Assembly (NCBI GenBank): GCA_030765045.1
Contig: CM060961.1
Coordinates: 96,487,135 to 96,551,134, forward strand
DNA length: 64,000 nucleotides
DNA from: Tenodera sinensis
Lineage: Eukaryota; Arthropoda; Insecta; Mantodea; Mantidae
Direction: 5' to 3'
Shown here piece after piece: positions 33,656 to 45,117 of the stretch (position 1 is its first letter; every line of letters starts with the position of its first letter). A model generated the notes under the pieces. It made no database searches. It saw only the letters and a program-made list of their open reading frames with translations, and was not told the DNA's origin. The translations under genes and the position numbers were made by a program.

Positions 33656-33812
33656 GTACTATAATGAAAATTGAGTCAGTATTGAAACACTTAACATCAC
33701 TTACATGTAATTAATCTTAACCGGTTTCAAGAGCTTAACTTGCTCCCAGATTAATTGGATGTAAGTGATATTAAGTGTTTCAACACTGACTCAATTTTCA
33801 TTATAATTTAGA
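33656..33812. repeat. Long imperfect inverted repeat (hairpin)
   Basis: Arms of about 60 bp (for example TTGAGTCAGTATTGAAACAC left, and TTGAGTCAGTGTTGAAACAC as reverse complement of the right arm) surround a ~30-bp centre containing AACCGGTT. It could be a MITE or a foldback element. Confidence 0.8.
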
Positions 33813-33869
33813 TTAAAATCACTATTACTTGCCTATTGATACATATTTAAATTGAAAGTATGTTTCAGG

Positions 33870-34100
33870 ACAGAATTATTAGTACCCCCCTTGATCCCCC
33901 AACCTAATCCCCTGCAATTTCTATCTCTGGGGTTACTTAAAACATAAAATGTAAAAGACAAATCCACTCACCCTGGAAGAATTAAAACACAGAATCCACC
34001 AGGAAATTGCCAGAATATCTCAATGTGAACTATGGCAAATGACAGTTTCCTAAAGAGGTGTCAAAAATGTGTGGACAGCGGTGGCCAGTTTCAGCATCTT
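33870..34100 (+). pseudogene. Mariner-like transposase C-terminal fragment
   Basis: Plus-strand translation resembles the end of a DDE_3/mariner transposase: DPPNLIPCNFYLWGYLKHK, then LTLEELKHRIHQEIARIS, then QCELWQMTVS, in shifting frames. The aspartate of the P-D-L-x-P-C-D-F motif is replaced by Asn. It is truncated at both ends and antisense to Pvr within its intron. Confidence 0.75.
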
Positions 34101-34292
34101 CTTTCATAAATTAGACAAGTAAAGCCTTTAGAAGCAGTTTTAAAAATGTTATATGGTTTGTCCATGCCTTTCTATGATTGTGGCAGATGGCAACAAGTGC
34201 TGAGGATGCAGACAGGCAAAACCACTGCAGGCAGTTGTAAGTTTTTTGTTTTCCTGTTATGTTAAGTACTACTATATTTGATAGTAGCTTAC

Positions 34293-34396
34293 CTAAATAG
34301 CCACTGCTGTCTTCTCCAGTGCCAAGAGGTCCTGGGGATGATGGTGCACTAGACTGACCAGTGTTTGATGTGAAAGAGAACAGACGCTGTTTAAGC
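34293..34396 (-). CDS. Pvr: Pvr-like kinase exon: kinase insert
   Basis: A 104-bp exon, acceptor CTGCAG and donor GTAAGC. It encodes, after one base completing a codon, LKQRLFSFTSNTGQSSAPSS, then PGPLGTGEDSSGYL plus one base. The Ser/Pro/Gly-rich content fits the kinase insert of class III/V receptors. Identification rests mainly on phase: it exits in phase 1 with G, and the next exon begins TA, giving Val. The N-lobe exons are not in the window. Confidence 0.75.
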
Positions 34397-36171
34397 CTGC
34401 AGTAAATTAGAAAAAAAATCAATTGACAGATTGATATATGTTTTAATTAACTGACTGATTCATTGATTAATTAGTTGACTGAGCAATTATCATTTTAGAA
34501 ATATGCTGTGATAGGTTAGACATGAGGAAAAGACATACAGAAGGTGGCTGAGGAACTTACCACAACAATGGAAAAGGGAAGGAATTGTACTATGAAATTT
34601 AAACTTGATGTTACCCTGTTAAATCAAAAACACAGAGTTACTTAGCATACACTGTAAACCAAAGCTGCCAATTGATGGGCAGCTATTTCACAGTACATGG
34701 CTGACTCCATAAGATCCTTATTGCCTCCAACCACAACTGCCATTCAACACCTTCAACTACAAGCCAACTATACTACCAAATGCCTTTCTCATATAATTGC
34801 CATTTTACTTACACTATTGTAGCAGAATTTTGAGCACTCCTTCTCTTTAGGGTATTACGATTTTTTAACAGAAGCTACATTTTACTAAATAAAGATTCCA
34901 ATACAAAATTAACTTGCAGTTTATTTAATAAAAACTTGGTATAATATTATCACAGTAACTTTTGATCACAAGATTAGAATGATGCACTTTCAAAACCATT
35001 TTTACACTTTGTTGATCTAAAATATACCAAGCATGGGGAAGAGGGGTGACAGGAATGAAATTGAGTATTTACCCCCTCCACATACCCCATCACCAAATGC
35101 AGGCCACCTCACATTTCTGGTTCTTTGTTTATGTATACACACTTCTTTACAAACAAGGTGCCTAGGTTTTAAGGCAAAACTGAATAGAAACATGATGTAC
35201 TAGTTTTGTGATTACGTGATTGTGATTACATTACATACATTTTATTTTGGCATAGAAAACAAAAAGCTTCATTTTTGCAAATACAAAAGTACTTATATTC
35301 CTATTCAACTTTGAAGTACCTTTTTACCTACATGATTCTACCAGTGACACAATTTGAGGGACTGACCACTTCTCTGAGGTAGATAACAGTCAGGGGTGTG
35401 GTGTGGCAGCTTGCTGGTGTGTAGGAGAGTGGATGGAGTTAAAACTACGATGTACAAAAATGAGACAATGTGTCAGTTCTCCCCATCTATGGTGTATACT
35501 GTTATACTGTTATGTATCTGATGCTACAAATTGGAAAATTTGTTGTAGTGTACATAGTCACAAAAAAGGTATCCACTTTTATTTCTCTAGGATAGATCAT
35601 GTAAATTACAATTTTGTTACTCTATTTTGGTATTTGAAGTCTGTTGCAGACATAAATAAGTATACTTATAAATCAATGAACAAATTCAATATTTCACATT
35701 AATTTTGACATAAATTACTTTAAAACAAATTTAAATAACCTTCTAATCATTTCAACAAATATATTAATACAAATATACTAATTCTTTTGAGGCCATCTTG
35801 ATCTACTGCCTCAAATGCCTCTTTTTGTGACTAGGTTTTGGTCATAACTTTCATATCAACTAACTTTCATTTCACCTAACCAAATTCTCTTTGTTCATCT
35901 AATCCTCTAGATTAATTCACAATTTTTATTTTTTGCTTTTAAACAATTTTGCGTATCATTACATATGTGCCTCTGTGGTTGCATAAAGTATGTTTGTGTT
36001 TTGTATATTTTTTGAGACATGTATATATAAATGTTGTTGATAGCTTGTGCGCAGTTTCATTTTACTGAAATATGGTATGAGTAAAAGAAAGAGCCAAATA
36101 ATGTGCTACAATGAAATAGAATAAATATAATATAAAAAATTTTTCAAAATAGAGTAAAATAGATAGCAGTA
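34397..36171. other. Intronic or intergenic DNA, nothing recognised
   Basis: AT-rich. A 99-codon open frame (plus, 35403-35702) has no recognisable similarity. No upstream Pvr exon was found by eye. Confidence 0.4.
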
Positions 36172-37078
36172 GTAGTAGTTTTATTGGTTCTTTGGATCAT
36201 AATACATGATATAGAACACGTACAAGATCTTTACAATTATTTACAGGTTTATCAACATTTTACAATATGTACAATGATATAATTTACAAAATTGAGGTAT
36301 TACCTCAAAATACTAAATAAAAACATGTATACATTTATAAAATACCTTAAAAATTAATTGTCAAAGTACTTATAATATTCATTTGTACTATAAAAACAAT
36401 GGAGTGAGAGAAGTTTTTTGAGACAAATCCTAAATCTATGCTATGCAGGTATTTGCTTCAGATAATTGGGTAATTTGTTATAAAGCTGGAGGCCAGTATA
36501 TACAAAACTTTTTTCAAAAGAACTTGTGCTATGTGTGATTACATGGAGGTGATCTTTTCTTCTGGTGTCATGAGAATGTATCTGTGAGTTTGTTGTGTAT
36601 ATACTGAGATTAGATTTTATGTAGCATAATGTTTCATATATATAAATACGGGGTAGGGGCAATATATTTAATTCCTTAAATAGTGGTCTACAACTGGTTC
36701 TTTTATTCACATGTAGCATTATCCTAATTGCCCTTTTCTGCATTTTAAAAATAGATTTTGCTCCTGTTGAATTACCCCAAAATAATATTCCAAAGGAAAG
36801 AACAGATTTAAAATATGCATGATATAAAGATAAAACTGATTAAGTCCATGATTTTTGAAATGACTGTGCTAGCATAAGTTATTTTACTCAGCTTTTGTGT
36901 TAGCTTGTGAATGTGAGCCGACCACTTTAAATTTTCATCCACCCATACTCCTAGAAATTTTCTGCTATCTGTGTATGAGATATATTTGTCCTGGAACTTT
37001 ATAATGGGATGATTAGCAAGTGTATTTTATTTATGATGAAAAGCTATTGCTATTGTTTTTTCTGTATTTATTGATAAT
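36172..37078 (-). pseudogene. LINE RT C-terminal fragment (RTE/jockey-like)
   Basis: Minus strand: LSINTEKTIAIAFHHK, then KFLGVWVDENLKWSAHIHKL, then MQKRAIRIMLHVNKRTSCRP, then LFKELNILPLPRIYIYETLC, to LYNKLPNYLKQIPA. This is the thumb/C-terminal part of a non-LTR RT protein common in arthropods. Stops and frameshifts are present. The 3' end is an ACT-repeat tail at about 36172-36180. It abuts the Penelope fragment at 37083. Confidence 0.8.
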
Positions 37079-37082
37079 CTAT

Positions 37083-37850
37083 TTCTGCTGAACCAAGAAG
37101 ATCCGACAATTCCTCAGACCGGTTAAAGAACCACTTGGGCTTAAGGTCCCAGGAATGTACAGGATTCCTTGCAAGTGTGGGAAGGTGTATGTGGGTCAAA
37201 CAGGATGCACAATAGAGGAAAGATGCAAAGAACATCAACGGAACATCAGACTTCTCCAACCGGAAAAATCAGCAGCAGCCCAACATTGCATAGAGCAGGT
37301 CCACAAAATAAACTTCCAAGACACGAAAGTTCTAGAACACGCAGAAAATTACTGGGACAGACTCATCAAGGAGGCCATCCACATCAAATTACACCCCAAC
37401 AATTACAACAGAGATGCTGGACTTAAACTAAGTTCCGCGTGGACAACAGCCATCAGAAACACCTACAGAAACAGCAACACCATGGACCCTGAACAAAATA
37501 CGTACCCGCAGGAAGACACCCCAACTGGCGACACCGGATAAAATTTGTACCCGCAGGAAAACACTTCAGCCGAGGATACACATACCTCACGACAGCAGGC
37601 CCAATCACAAACCATCACCTACTCATTGGCTAGGACAATACAACCCACATCCTCCAAACCATAGTATATATTTAGAAAACTGAGGAGACTTTTTCATCTC
37701 TTCACTCCTGAAGATGGCCATGGAGTCTACAATGGCTGAAAGCTCGACCTTCTTAAATTTAACACGGCTGATCACCCACGAAGCATTGATCAATAACGTT
37801 CGCCGTGAAAGCTTCAAATCTTACACAATGCTGAATCAGTTTGTAGTCAA
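37083..37850 (+). pseudogene. Penelope-like element 3' part with GIY-YIG endonuclease
   Basis: Open from about 37100: IRQFLRPVKEPLGLKVPGMY, then RIPCKCGKVYVGQTGCTIEE, then RCKEHQRNIRL…AENYWDRLIKEAIHIKLHPN. This is the Cys-containing GIY-YIG endonuclease of Penelope-like elements. The frame ends at 37541. The 3' untranslated part includes the CTCCTGAAGATGGCCATGGA segment. The element is 5'-truncated, with the RT missing. Domain identification is confident, the clade is not. Confidence 0.88.
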
Positions 37851-38021
37851 GGTGTTGAACATGTGTTGAAATAGAATCCATGGAGTAAGAACAATAAACA
37901 TGATAATTGGGATGAGAACAACAAAGAGAGGAATGGATAGTCTAGATTCCTTAAAATGGTACTTCAGGTAAAAATAGAACTAAAATCTGAATAATTACAA
38001 TATTGTGATGTCAGGCTCAGC
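37851..38021. other. Flank of LTR element C
   Basis: AT-rich DNA. No gene seen. Confidence 0.4.
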
Positions 38022-38025
38022 ATAC

Positions 38026-38565
38026 TGGTGCGGTTTTTATTAATAGGTCTTTACATAGGATACCGGAGATAATGTTCTTAGTGAAAGATGAAATGTGTGA
38101 TAGTAGATGCTACTCTTATCTTCAGGGTCGAAGTTACAGAATGGAATGCATAAATCAACGTTCCTTTATCACAACATATTTATTCGTTAATTTACACTTT
38201 TAGCACCATATTAATTAATCAACAATCTTCACAGTTTGGTAGAATCTACACTGTATAAAAGTTTGGGTGAAAGTTACATGTTCACGCGCTACCAAAAAAA
38301 AAACACATCCTTTCATTTTGAGCACACAGACGCTAATGAAAAACAGTCCCTGGCGTCTCTCTTACGCAACACCGCCATTCTTTTGTATTCATCCGCGCAA
38401 CAGTTCTCATTGGTTGAACACAAAGTGACAAGAAAACATTGGCTATCTTGAATATTGAAAAATAAGTCCCTGATACACCCAAACAAGAATTAGAAATTTA
38501 CACACTCTTACAAAAATATTTACATGAACGATTTTCTATTGGTCATTGGTCAATATTCTGTCTCA
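38026..38565 (-). repeat. 3' LTR of element C
   Basis: 540 bp, matching 40886-41418. It contains a small local duplication (GGTCATTGGTCAA) absent from its partner. Confidence 0.92.
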
Positions 38566-39849
38566 TATGCCCCTTGTTTTGTTTTTCAAGTTGTCACCTA
38601 TTTACAATCTTGAAACACAATACAATACTTCTCCCTACTCCTATGATTCAATCACTTTGTACAATATTTTTTTTTTTTTTTTTACAGTCTTCTTCACTGT
38701 TTGTCTTTGTCTTTTGTTTTGACATGATACAGCATGTCTTTATAAATTTCACATATTCGATTACTACACAATACATTCAGTTATTATACAATACATATCC
38801 AGTTATTGTACAACACATTTAGTTATTACACAACATGTCCAATTATTATACAACATATATTCAGTTATTGTACAATATATCCTGCTATCATACCACATAT
38901 GTTCTGTTATTATGCAATACATATTGAGTTATTACACAATACACATTCAGTTTTTGCATAACGCATTTAGTTATTACTCAACATATTCAGCTATTACACA
39001 ATATATCCAGTTATCATACAATACATATTCAGTTATTGTACAACACATATTCAGTTCTTATACAACACATACACAGTTATTGTACATTTGACATTGACAC
39101 AAATATAATTTAAGTGTGTCATGGTTTATTATGTGGTTTTTGACTTGTATTCATTGCTATGAGGAGAGAAAAACAGGATACAAATTTTGAGCTAATGATT
39201 ATGATCATGTTTATGGCAATATTTTATTCAGTTCTTTGCCTTCTTTGTCTTATAAGCTTATGTATAGGCAGGTTGTTGAGCCGGTTCTTAAACTCTGATG
39301 TTACTAATGGTACCATTTTTCTTAATTGGGTTATTATTTATTGTTGTTTGGTTCAATATTTCTTCGAGCTTAGCATTGGCTATATTCATCTTAATTCATG
39401 GGCATTGTTTTTCTGATTATGGTTTTCCTCACTTCACTAATTGTCACTTCTTTGTCTCTTATTTCTATAAGAGAAAACTTCTATACTTATAATTATTCTG
39501 TAATTGTATTATTTTTCTTCTCAATTTACCCTCGACATCTTTGTGTCGAAATATTATATCTTTGTCATCATAATTGACTCCTTTTTATTTTTGTTCCTGA
39601 CATCCTTATGTCAAAAACATATTATATTCCGTCGCTATGATTCATTTCTTTAATGACAATCAGTGTCCTCATCTGTCTTTGTTGACAATGCTCTTTGTGG
39701 TCGATTTAGCCAATGACTATGTTGATTTTCTTCCTTGTTGTAATTCCTAATCTGAACATAATTTTCTATAAGTAACCCATCAAAAATTGTTATCTTCCTT
39801 CATCTCTACTACTCCTGCCTTACACCTTCGTTGGCAAAGACTATTTGGT
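38566..39849 (-). other. Element C 3' region with ATTCAGTTATT-type degenerate tandem repeats
   Basis: 38750-39090 holds many variants of a 15-20 bp unit (CAGTTATTATACAACACAT). The rest is T-rich on the plus strand. No coding capacity was recognised. Confidence 0.6.
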
Positions 39850-39990
39850 CCTTTCTTTGTATGGCTTTAATTTGTTTTTATGGTATCTTCCTACCAACTT
39901 GCCATTTGTATTCTGTAGCTCATACGTGTGGTCACCCAGCTGTTTTGTTATAACCAGTGGTCCAGTATACAATAGCTCCATCTTTCCAGA
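39850..39990 (-). pseudogene. Integrase C-terminal tail of element C
   Basis: Minus strand: SGKMELLYTGPLVITKQLGD, then HTYELQNTNGKLVGRYHKNK, then LKPYKER. This is homologous to the last ~45 residues of the pol frame in elements A and B (KRMELLYKGPAEIISKFGYH…). It lies close behind the gag fragment, so nearly all of pol is deleted. Confidence 0.85.
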
Positions 39991-40177
39991 TCTCTTCTAA
40001 GATGCCTTCATGGTGTCGATGTCAATTGTAAGTTACTGAGATTTTGTTGTTTGTCATCCAGCCAGTTGGGACGAACTTAGTTGTTGTAATTTCCCTGAGT
40101 GTTGGTGGTGGTGGTTGTTTCTGTATTCTGTGCAGCATCTGCCCTATTTGGCACATTTTCATCTACTTCCTGCTGTC

Positions 40178-40603
40178 TTATGTTGTCAGTGTACCTAATT
40201 CCATTTTCTGTTCTAAGTCTTTTCTCACTTCCTCCATTTTTTGACCTATCTCTTCCTTATTCTGTTCCAGTTTCTGACCTATACTCTGACCTAAACTTTG
40301 TTCTATGTCCTGTTTTAATTCTGCATTATTTTGTTCCATTTTCTGACCTAATTCTACCTTGTTTTGTTCCATTTTCTGACCTATTTCCTTCATATTCTGT
40401 TCTAGTCTTTCAAACATGATCATTAATAACCTTTGGTCTTTGCTTATTGTTAGCTGTTCCTCACTTTCTAATTCTACCTGATAACTAGGCCTATCTGCCC
40501 CTTCCCCCACTCCTGTTTCTATCTCTTTTCGCGACATTTTAATTTCTTTATCCAATTCACTTAAGGTTAAAAGTCCCACTACTTTTCCGCTTCTCAGTAA
40601 CAT
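40178..40603 (-). CDS. gag: Truncated Gag (coiled-coil N-terminus) of element C
   Basis: A 141-codon frame from an ATG. The later half is a regular coiled coil of repeated GQKMEQNK/EL units, as in the Gag N-termini of elements A and B. The frame stops without a capsid domain. Whether the short product is made is unknown. Confidence 0.6.
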   Translation of the reverse strand: MLLRSGKVVGLLTLSELDKEIKMSRKEIETGVGEGADRPSYQVELESEEQLTISKDQRLLMIMFERLEQNMKEIGQKMEQNKVELGQKMEQNNAELKQDIEQSLGQSIGQKLEQNKEEIGQKMEEVRKDLEQKMELGTLTT

Positions 40604-40885
40604 GAAAAATGGAAATAAAATGTATGTAAAAACAAAAATTTTGGATCCTACTTTCTTTTCCGTTGGTTCACCGTCCAGTTATTTACGTCTCCTGGGTAGT
40701 TGGCTTCGCTAGATGATCTCCGGTGTTTTTTCCCACGTTGATTCTCCGTGTATCGATGATATCAGACGATGGTCTAATGGCGTCTTTTTCCTGGGCGATG
40801 GGATGGCGTCATTTGATGTTAACACTTCGTACTCGTAATTTTGCATTCCATTCTAAATTCGCGCTCCACGTTGGGTAAGCCATTT

Positions 40886-41418
40886 TGGTGCGGTTTTTAT
40901 TAATAGGTCTTTACATAGGATACCGGAGATAATGTTCTTAGTGAAAGATGAAATGTGTGATAGTAGATGCTACTCTTATCTTCAGGGTCGAAGTTACAGA
41001 ATGGAATGCATAAATCAACGTTCCTTTATCACAACATATTTATTTGTTAATTTACACTTTTAGCACCATATTAATTAATCAACAATCTTCACAGTTTGGT
41101 AGAATCTACACTGTATAAAAGTTTGGGTGAAAGTTACATGTTCACGCGCTACCAAAAAAAAAACACATCCTTTCATTTTGAGCACACAGACGCTAATGAA
41201 AAACAGTCCCTGGCGTCTCTCTTACGCAACACCGCCATTCTTTTGTATTCATCCGCGCAACAGTTCTCATTGGTTGAACACAAAGTGACAAGAAAACATT
41301 GGCTATCTTGAATATTGAAAAATAAGTCCCTGATACACCCAAACAAGAATTAGAAATTTACACACTCTTACAAAAATATTTACATGAACGATTTTCTATT
41401 GGTCAATATTCTGTCTCA
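40886..41418 (-). repeat. 5' LTR of element C
   Basis: 533 bp, TG…CA ends, next to the candidate primer-binding site at about 40864-40885 (read on the minus strand). Confidence 0.92.
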
Positions 41419-41739
41419 ATACAATGGGGGACAGACAAGGACAAGCTTCAAGGCCGGGCTGCCTTGTGGAATTGTTATGTGTATGTGATAGTTAACAATC
41501 AAGGCAGCAGAAACAAAAGGTGTGTCTAGATTCTCAAGACTTCTAGCTGAGTCATTTCTGGTGTGAGTGTGTGTAGAGGTCAAGAAAAACTCATGTGACA
41601 TAAGGAGGCCAGAGAAGAACAGTGGAATGAGTATTAGAGTTGAACCATGGACATGAGAGGGTCAGTGTGGGACAGCTGTGTGTGTCGTTATGAGAAGGTT
41701 CAACAAGCATCACGAGTGATTGTAATGTAATTAGGATAT

Positions 41740-41936
41740 GAGAGACAGAGGAAGCGAAGCACACTAAAAGGATTGAGCAAGGTTATGAGAAGTAAAAAAT
41801 TGTGAGTTGTGATTGCCCAAAGGACTGTAGACTGTGTTAATGACAAGAAGAGAACTTTGCATTTGTGGTAACATTTTAGAAGTCAATAAAGTGATAGAAA
41901 AGGAACCAGGCTGATTTTGTCATTTTGTTACAGTAT
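41740..41936. repeat. Repeat shared (inverted) with 19283-19500
   Basis: It ends GATTTTGTCATTTTGTTACA and contains GTGATAGAAAAGGAACCAG, the reverse complement of sequence at 19283-19345. Possible solo LTR or LTR fragment of another family. Confidence 0.5.
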
Positions 41937-42439
41937 GTATCTTGAAACACAAAATTGGAAAGAAGATGGTATCATGTGTAAAAAGAAATCATGAAATCAA
42001 CTAACATGTTTGTTTATTGAAGAAAATAATACATGAACTGTATAAAGGCCTATAAATGAAACATACGATGGGTAAACATATCAACACAAAGAGGCAAAAA
42101 TATAAACTAGAATAGAGATATAATATGATAGATAATTTAAAGAAAAATAGGAAAAAATATGATGTCACTTAGCATCTGTAATGATGGTGACTAGAACAAA
42201 TAGTGGTACTGATGATGACATAAAATGATCATGGAACTGTAGTCTACCTGTATATTCAGAGCAAAAATCTAAAATAAGTAAAGCCTAGTCGATAAACATA
42301 TTTGCAACAATATATTTGAATAAGTTCATGTTTAAAGAATTATATTTGTTACAATGTTTGGGAAATGTTATAGTGTTGCATTTACTTATTTGTTAATAAT
42401 AGCAATGTTTATGTATATGACTAAAGTTAAAGACATAAA
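41937..42439. other. No gene recognised
   Basis: AT-rich sequence between two repeats. Nothing supported. Confidence 0.45.
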
Positions 42440-42818
42440 AAATCCGATGTGTTGCACTCACATGACTCTCTCTACTCTTGTACTAACCATTCTTGCAAAC
42501 TCTTATGCCTCTATCTTCTTCGTGTTGAGATAAACATTTGTACAAATTATCTTATTGCTTATTTCCTTGTAGGTGCAAGGGGAATGTTAGAATACAGTAG
42601 ACTTTGTGCGATAGTCAAATCTTTTAAAGCTTTGAGATTCTGTTATCTTTGCACACTTAACATATAAAAAATATGAACAACGATGACCCATTTACCGAAA
42701 GTTATGTTTTCTGAAACTCGCACATATAACAAGGAATATCTCCAAAATGGTTCACCTTACAAGAAAATTTACCAAGACATAAATTGTGCATTTTAGCAAG
42801 ATCTACATTTTTGTATAG

Positions 42819-42940
42819 ACTTGAAGGCCTGTGAAGCATTAAGATCAGAAGAAACTACAGTTCAAAAGTATTGGAAAGCACGAATGCTAATGGCTTCATT
42901 GCCAAATGCAAGGCACTAGAAAACAACAACAACAACAACA
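42819..42940 (+). mobile_element. 5'-truncated LINE 3' end
   Basis: It encodes LKACEALRSEETTVQKYWKA, then RMLMASLPNARH and stop, followed by an AAC-repeat tail. The target duplication ACATTTTTGTATAG lies at 42805-42818 and 42941-42954. Same subfamily as the 3' end at 16924-17146. Confidence 0.93.
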
Positions 42941-43274
42941 ACATTTTTGTATAGTATGATTTGGTCTATCTCTAACGGTTTACCAGTTATGCAAAAGTCG
43001 TCCAGAGTAAATACGACTACAGGGGCTATAGCCAAAAAATTCAAGATATACATTTCATTTGTCATAAAAATATCTCAAACACATGACATTTTAATCAAAA
43101 TCATTGGAGCCATTTTAAAAAAAATCAAAATTTTCGAAAAATGTTCCATGTAAAGGGTAGTTTAGGGTGGGGCTATTTTCTTCAAAATCTTCATGTCGCA
43201 TCCTTGAAAGACACTAAACTTAAATAGGTACTTAAATTAGGTTTTTAACCAACTTTTCATTTTTGAGTTATGCT

Positions 43275-43276
<2 letters not shown>

Positions 43277-43373
<97 letters not shown>

Positions 43374-43392
43374 ACACACACACACACACACA
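43277..43392. repeat. CA microsatellite
   Basis: About 115 bp of nearly pure CA with rare interruptions, inside the interspersed repeat. Confidence 0.95.
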
Positions 43393-43520
43393 GAGACCTT
43401 TTTCTAAAAATGCTGTTTTTGGATTCAGGGGGCTCAAAACATATATTTCCGGTGAAATCTCGACATCAAATTTTTGGGTGGAATGCAATATTTCCCCTAC
43501 TTACCAGTAGAGAAAGCAAA

Positions 43521-44019
43521 AAGAAATTCAAAGCCATAGCACAAACAGGCATGTCCTATCCTAGTGAGGTGCAGTAACTATGTACTGCACATAGTTACTG
43601 TGTATAGTTACAAAAATCACTAAAATATTGCTCTTAGCTTCTGCAACAGTCATAACTGATATTAAGTGAATATGAAGTATGGTATATATATAAGGCGAAA
43701 GTTAAAAATTGTTGTGTTAACTGATAATAATTGTCTTTCGGTAATCAAATGAAAGTTATACTCATATTTTAGTATGAATTTGAATAAAATAAATAGTTTT
43801 CACCACAAATGCTCTGCAATTGAAAATTATGTAAAAGGCATTCTAAAAATTAATTCTGCAAAGAGTACATTACTCCATTACAAAAAACTGCTATATATGG
43901 TGGCTCATGCAAACAATAAAATAAAATTTAAAAGGTAAAAGACATACTTGACTAATTCCTCTAGTTTCCAAGGAAACATAGGGCTCCTGTGAAGCCCCTT
44001 CATCTTGTCCTCTGGGTTG
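43521..44019. other. No gene recognised
   Basis: AT-rich DNA. A small palindrome-like TACTGCACATAGTTACTG stretch lies near 43582. Nothing else supported. Confidence 0.4.
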
Positions 44020-44480
44020 TAAGTCTTTTTACTTCATTCCATATCTTTCCCCTTGCTGCTATCTCTTCTTCTATAGTCCTTTAGGTATTTCTTTCCTCCT
44101 TATACCTTGAGAATTCCAGTCAAGTACTTTTTCTATCACCCTTCGTGTAGTGCTTTACAGCTGAAATTCTCATATATTCTAATATATTCCTTAGTCTCGT
44201 ACTTTTTCACTAGTTCCTAGGTATGTGTCTTTGATTCTTTTCCAATTTAGTTTGATATCTTTTTCAGTGTTAGGGAGCCGTTGTAGAATTTTGAATCTGT
44301 TCTTCAATTCTATTCTGAATTCTTCTATTTTTTTCTTCATTCATGAGTTTCTGTGCATCATATTTTTTGTTCTGAATTGCACATTCTTTTTCTACTTTCT
44401 TAATTTTGAATTTGAAGCAAGCCTTGAGTAGATGGTAATTGCTTGCAATGTTTGCTTTTCATTTATTTCTATTATCTGTC
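44020..44480 (-). pseudogene. RTE-like LINE fragment (between endonuclease and RT)
   Basis: Minus strand, in pieces: RIELKNRFKILQRLPNTEKD, then IKLNWKRIKDTYLGTSEKV, later KDLQPRGQDEGASQEPYVS. The ELKNRF…W…IK…TSE-V series resembles the linker that precedes RT in RTE-type proteins. Heavily degraded. The family call is tentative. Confidence 0.5.
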
Positions 44481-44759
44481 AAAATTTCTAAATCTTTAAT
44501 CTTTTGCAATATGGTCAATTTGTTTTGTATACAAGATATAGAATATACAATAAAAAAAGAGGGAAAGGCAAAATTATAAAAATGTTCATCATCCATGGAT
44601 ACCCTGTGACCTGTGTTCCAAGGATATCTCATCTCAGACCCCCATCCAGAGGATGGCACCTCAACAACTAAATCATCCACAACACACCACAAGGAACATG
44701 ACCCAGAATTCAACCCAAGAGCTGAAGGTTCCTCTCATCAAGTAATCACAAGCATAGAA

Positions 44760-45010
44760 AACAGCAAAAAGTACAAGACATTTTTTTCCAATTTTTACAT
44801 GAAGCATAGGGACAGAAAGGAAACAGAGTTCTTAATTATGAACAAAGAAACTATAGGTATAGCAATGAAAGTTGGTATGGTAGAAGAAACAGTGGAGGCA
44901 TCTCATATAATAGAAATAAAAATGAGAATAGGTATAGAGGAGCAAGGATTACAGATGGGAGATGTAACAACAGAAAGTTTAAATTCATCATACAAAAAAC
45001 TTAAGATACT
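44760..45010 (+). pseudogene. Possible Gag basic-tail fragment
   Basis: In one frame it reads YRYSNESWYGRRNSGGISYN then RNKNENRYRGARITDGR, an Arg/Asn/Tyr-rich stretch like the basic Gag tail of elements A and B. No other Gag domain is seen. Weak evidence. Confidence 0.3.
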
Positions 45011-45117
45011 ACTTTTTAGGTGCTGTACTTGTAAACATAGTTGAGATAAAATACTTATTATATGCTGCAACAAACTGCAGTGCATATTCTATGAAATACA
45101 CAAAAATCACTCATATA

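Larger units (their letters stand above)
38026..41418 (-). mobile_element. LTR retrotransposon C (Gypsy-type deletion derivative)
   Basis: A 3.4-kb element with LTRs of 540 and 533 bp (TGGTGCGG…GTCTCA) and the 4-bp duplication ATAC (38022-38025 and 41419-41422). On the minus strand the order is 5' LTR, primer-site candidate (AATGGCTTACCCAACGTGG), a Gag coiled-coil N-terminus, then an integrase C-terminal tail, then ~1.3 kb of low-complexity 3' region. Capsid, protease, RT and RNase H are gone. The LTRs are nearly identical apart from an ~8-bp insertion in the 38.5-kb one. Confidence 0.92.
42440..43520. repeat. Interspersed repeat with internal CA array, copy 3
   Basis: The longest copy of the family also at 1-420 and 31180-31995. 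It contains a CA array (about 43277-43392) and a LINE fragment at 42819-42940. Non-coding. Confidence 0.75.

Noticed and set aside
35403..35702. 99-codon open frame as a gene
   Set aside because: No recognisable domain, AT-rich context and no conserved neighbour. The length is plausible by chance.
38750..39090. CRISPR-like array of regularly spaced repeats
   Set aside because: The units are short, degenerate and without unique spacers, in a eukaryotic LTR element. It is a degenerate tandem repeat.
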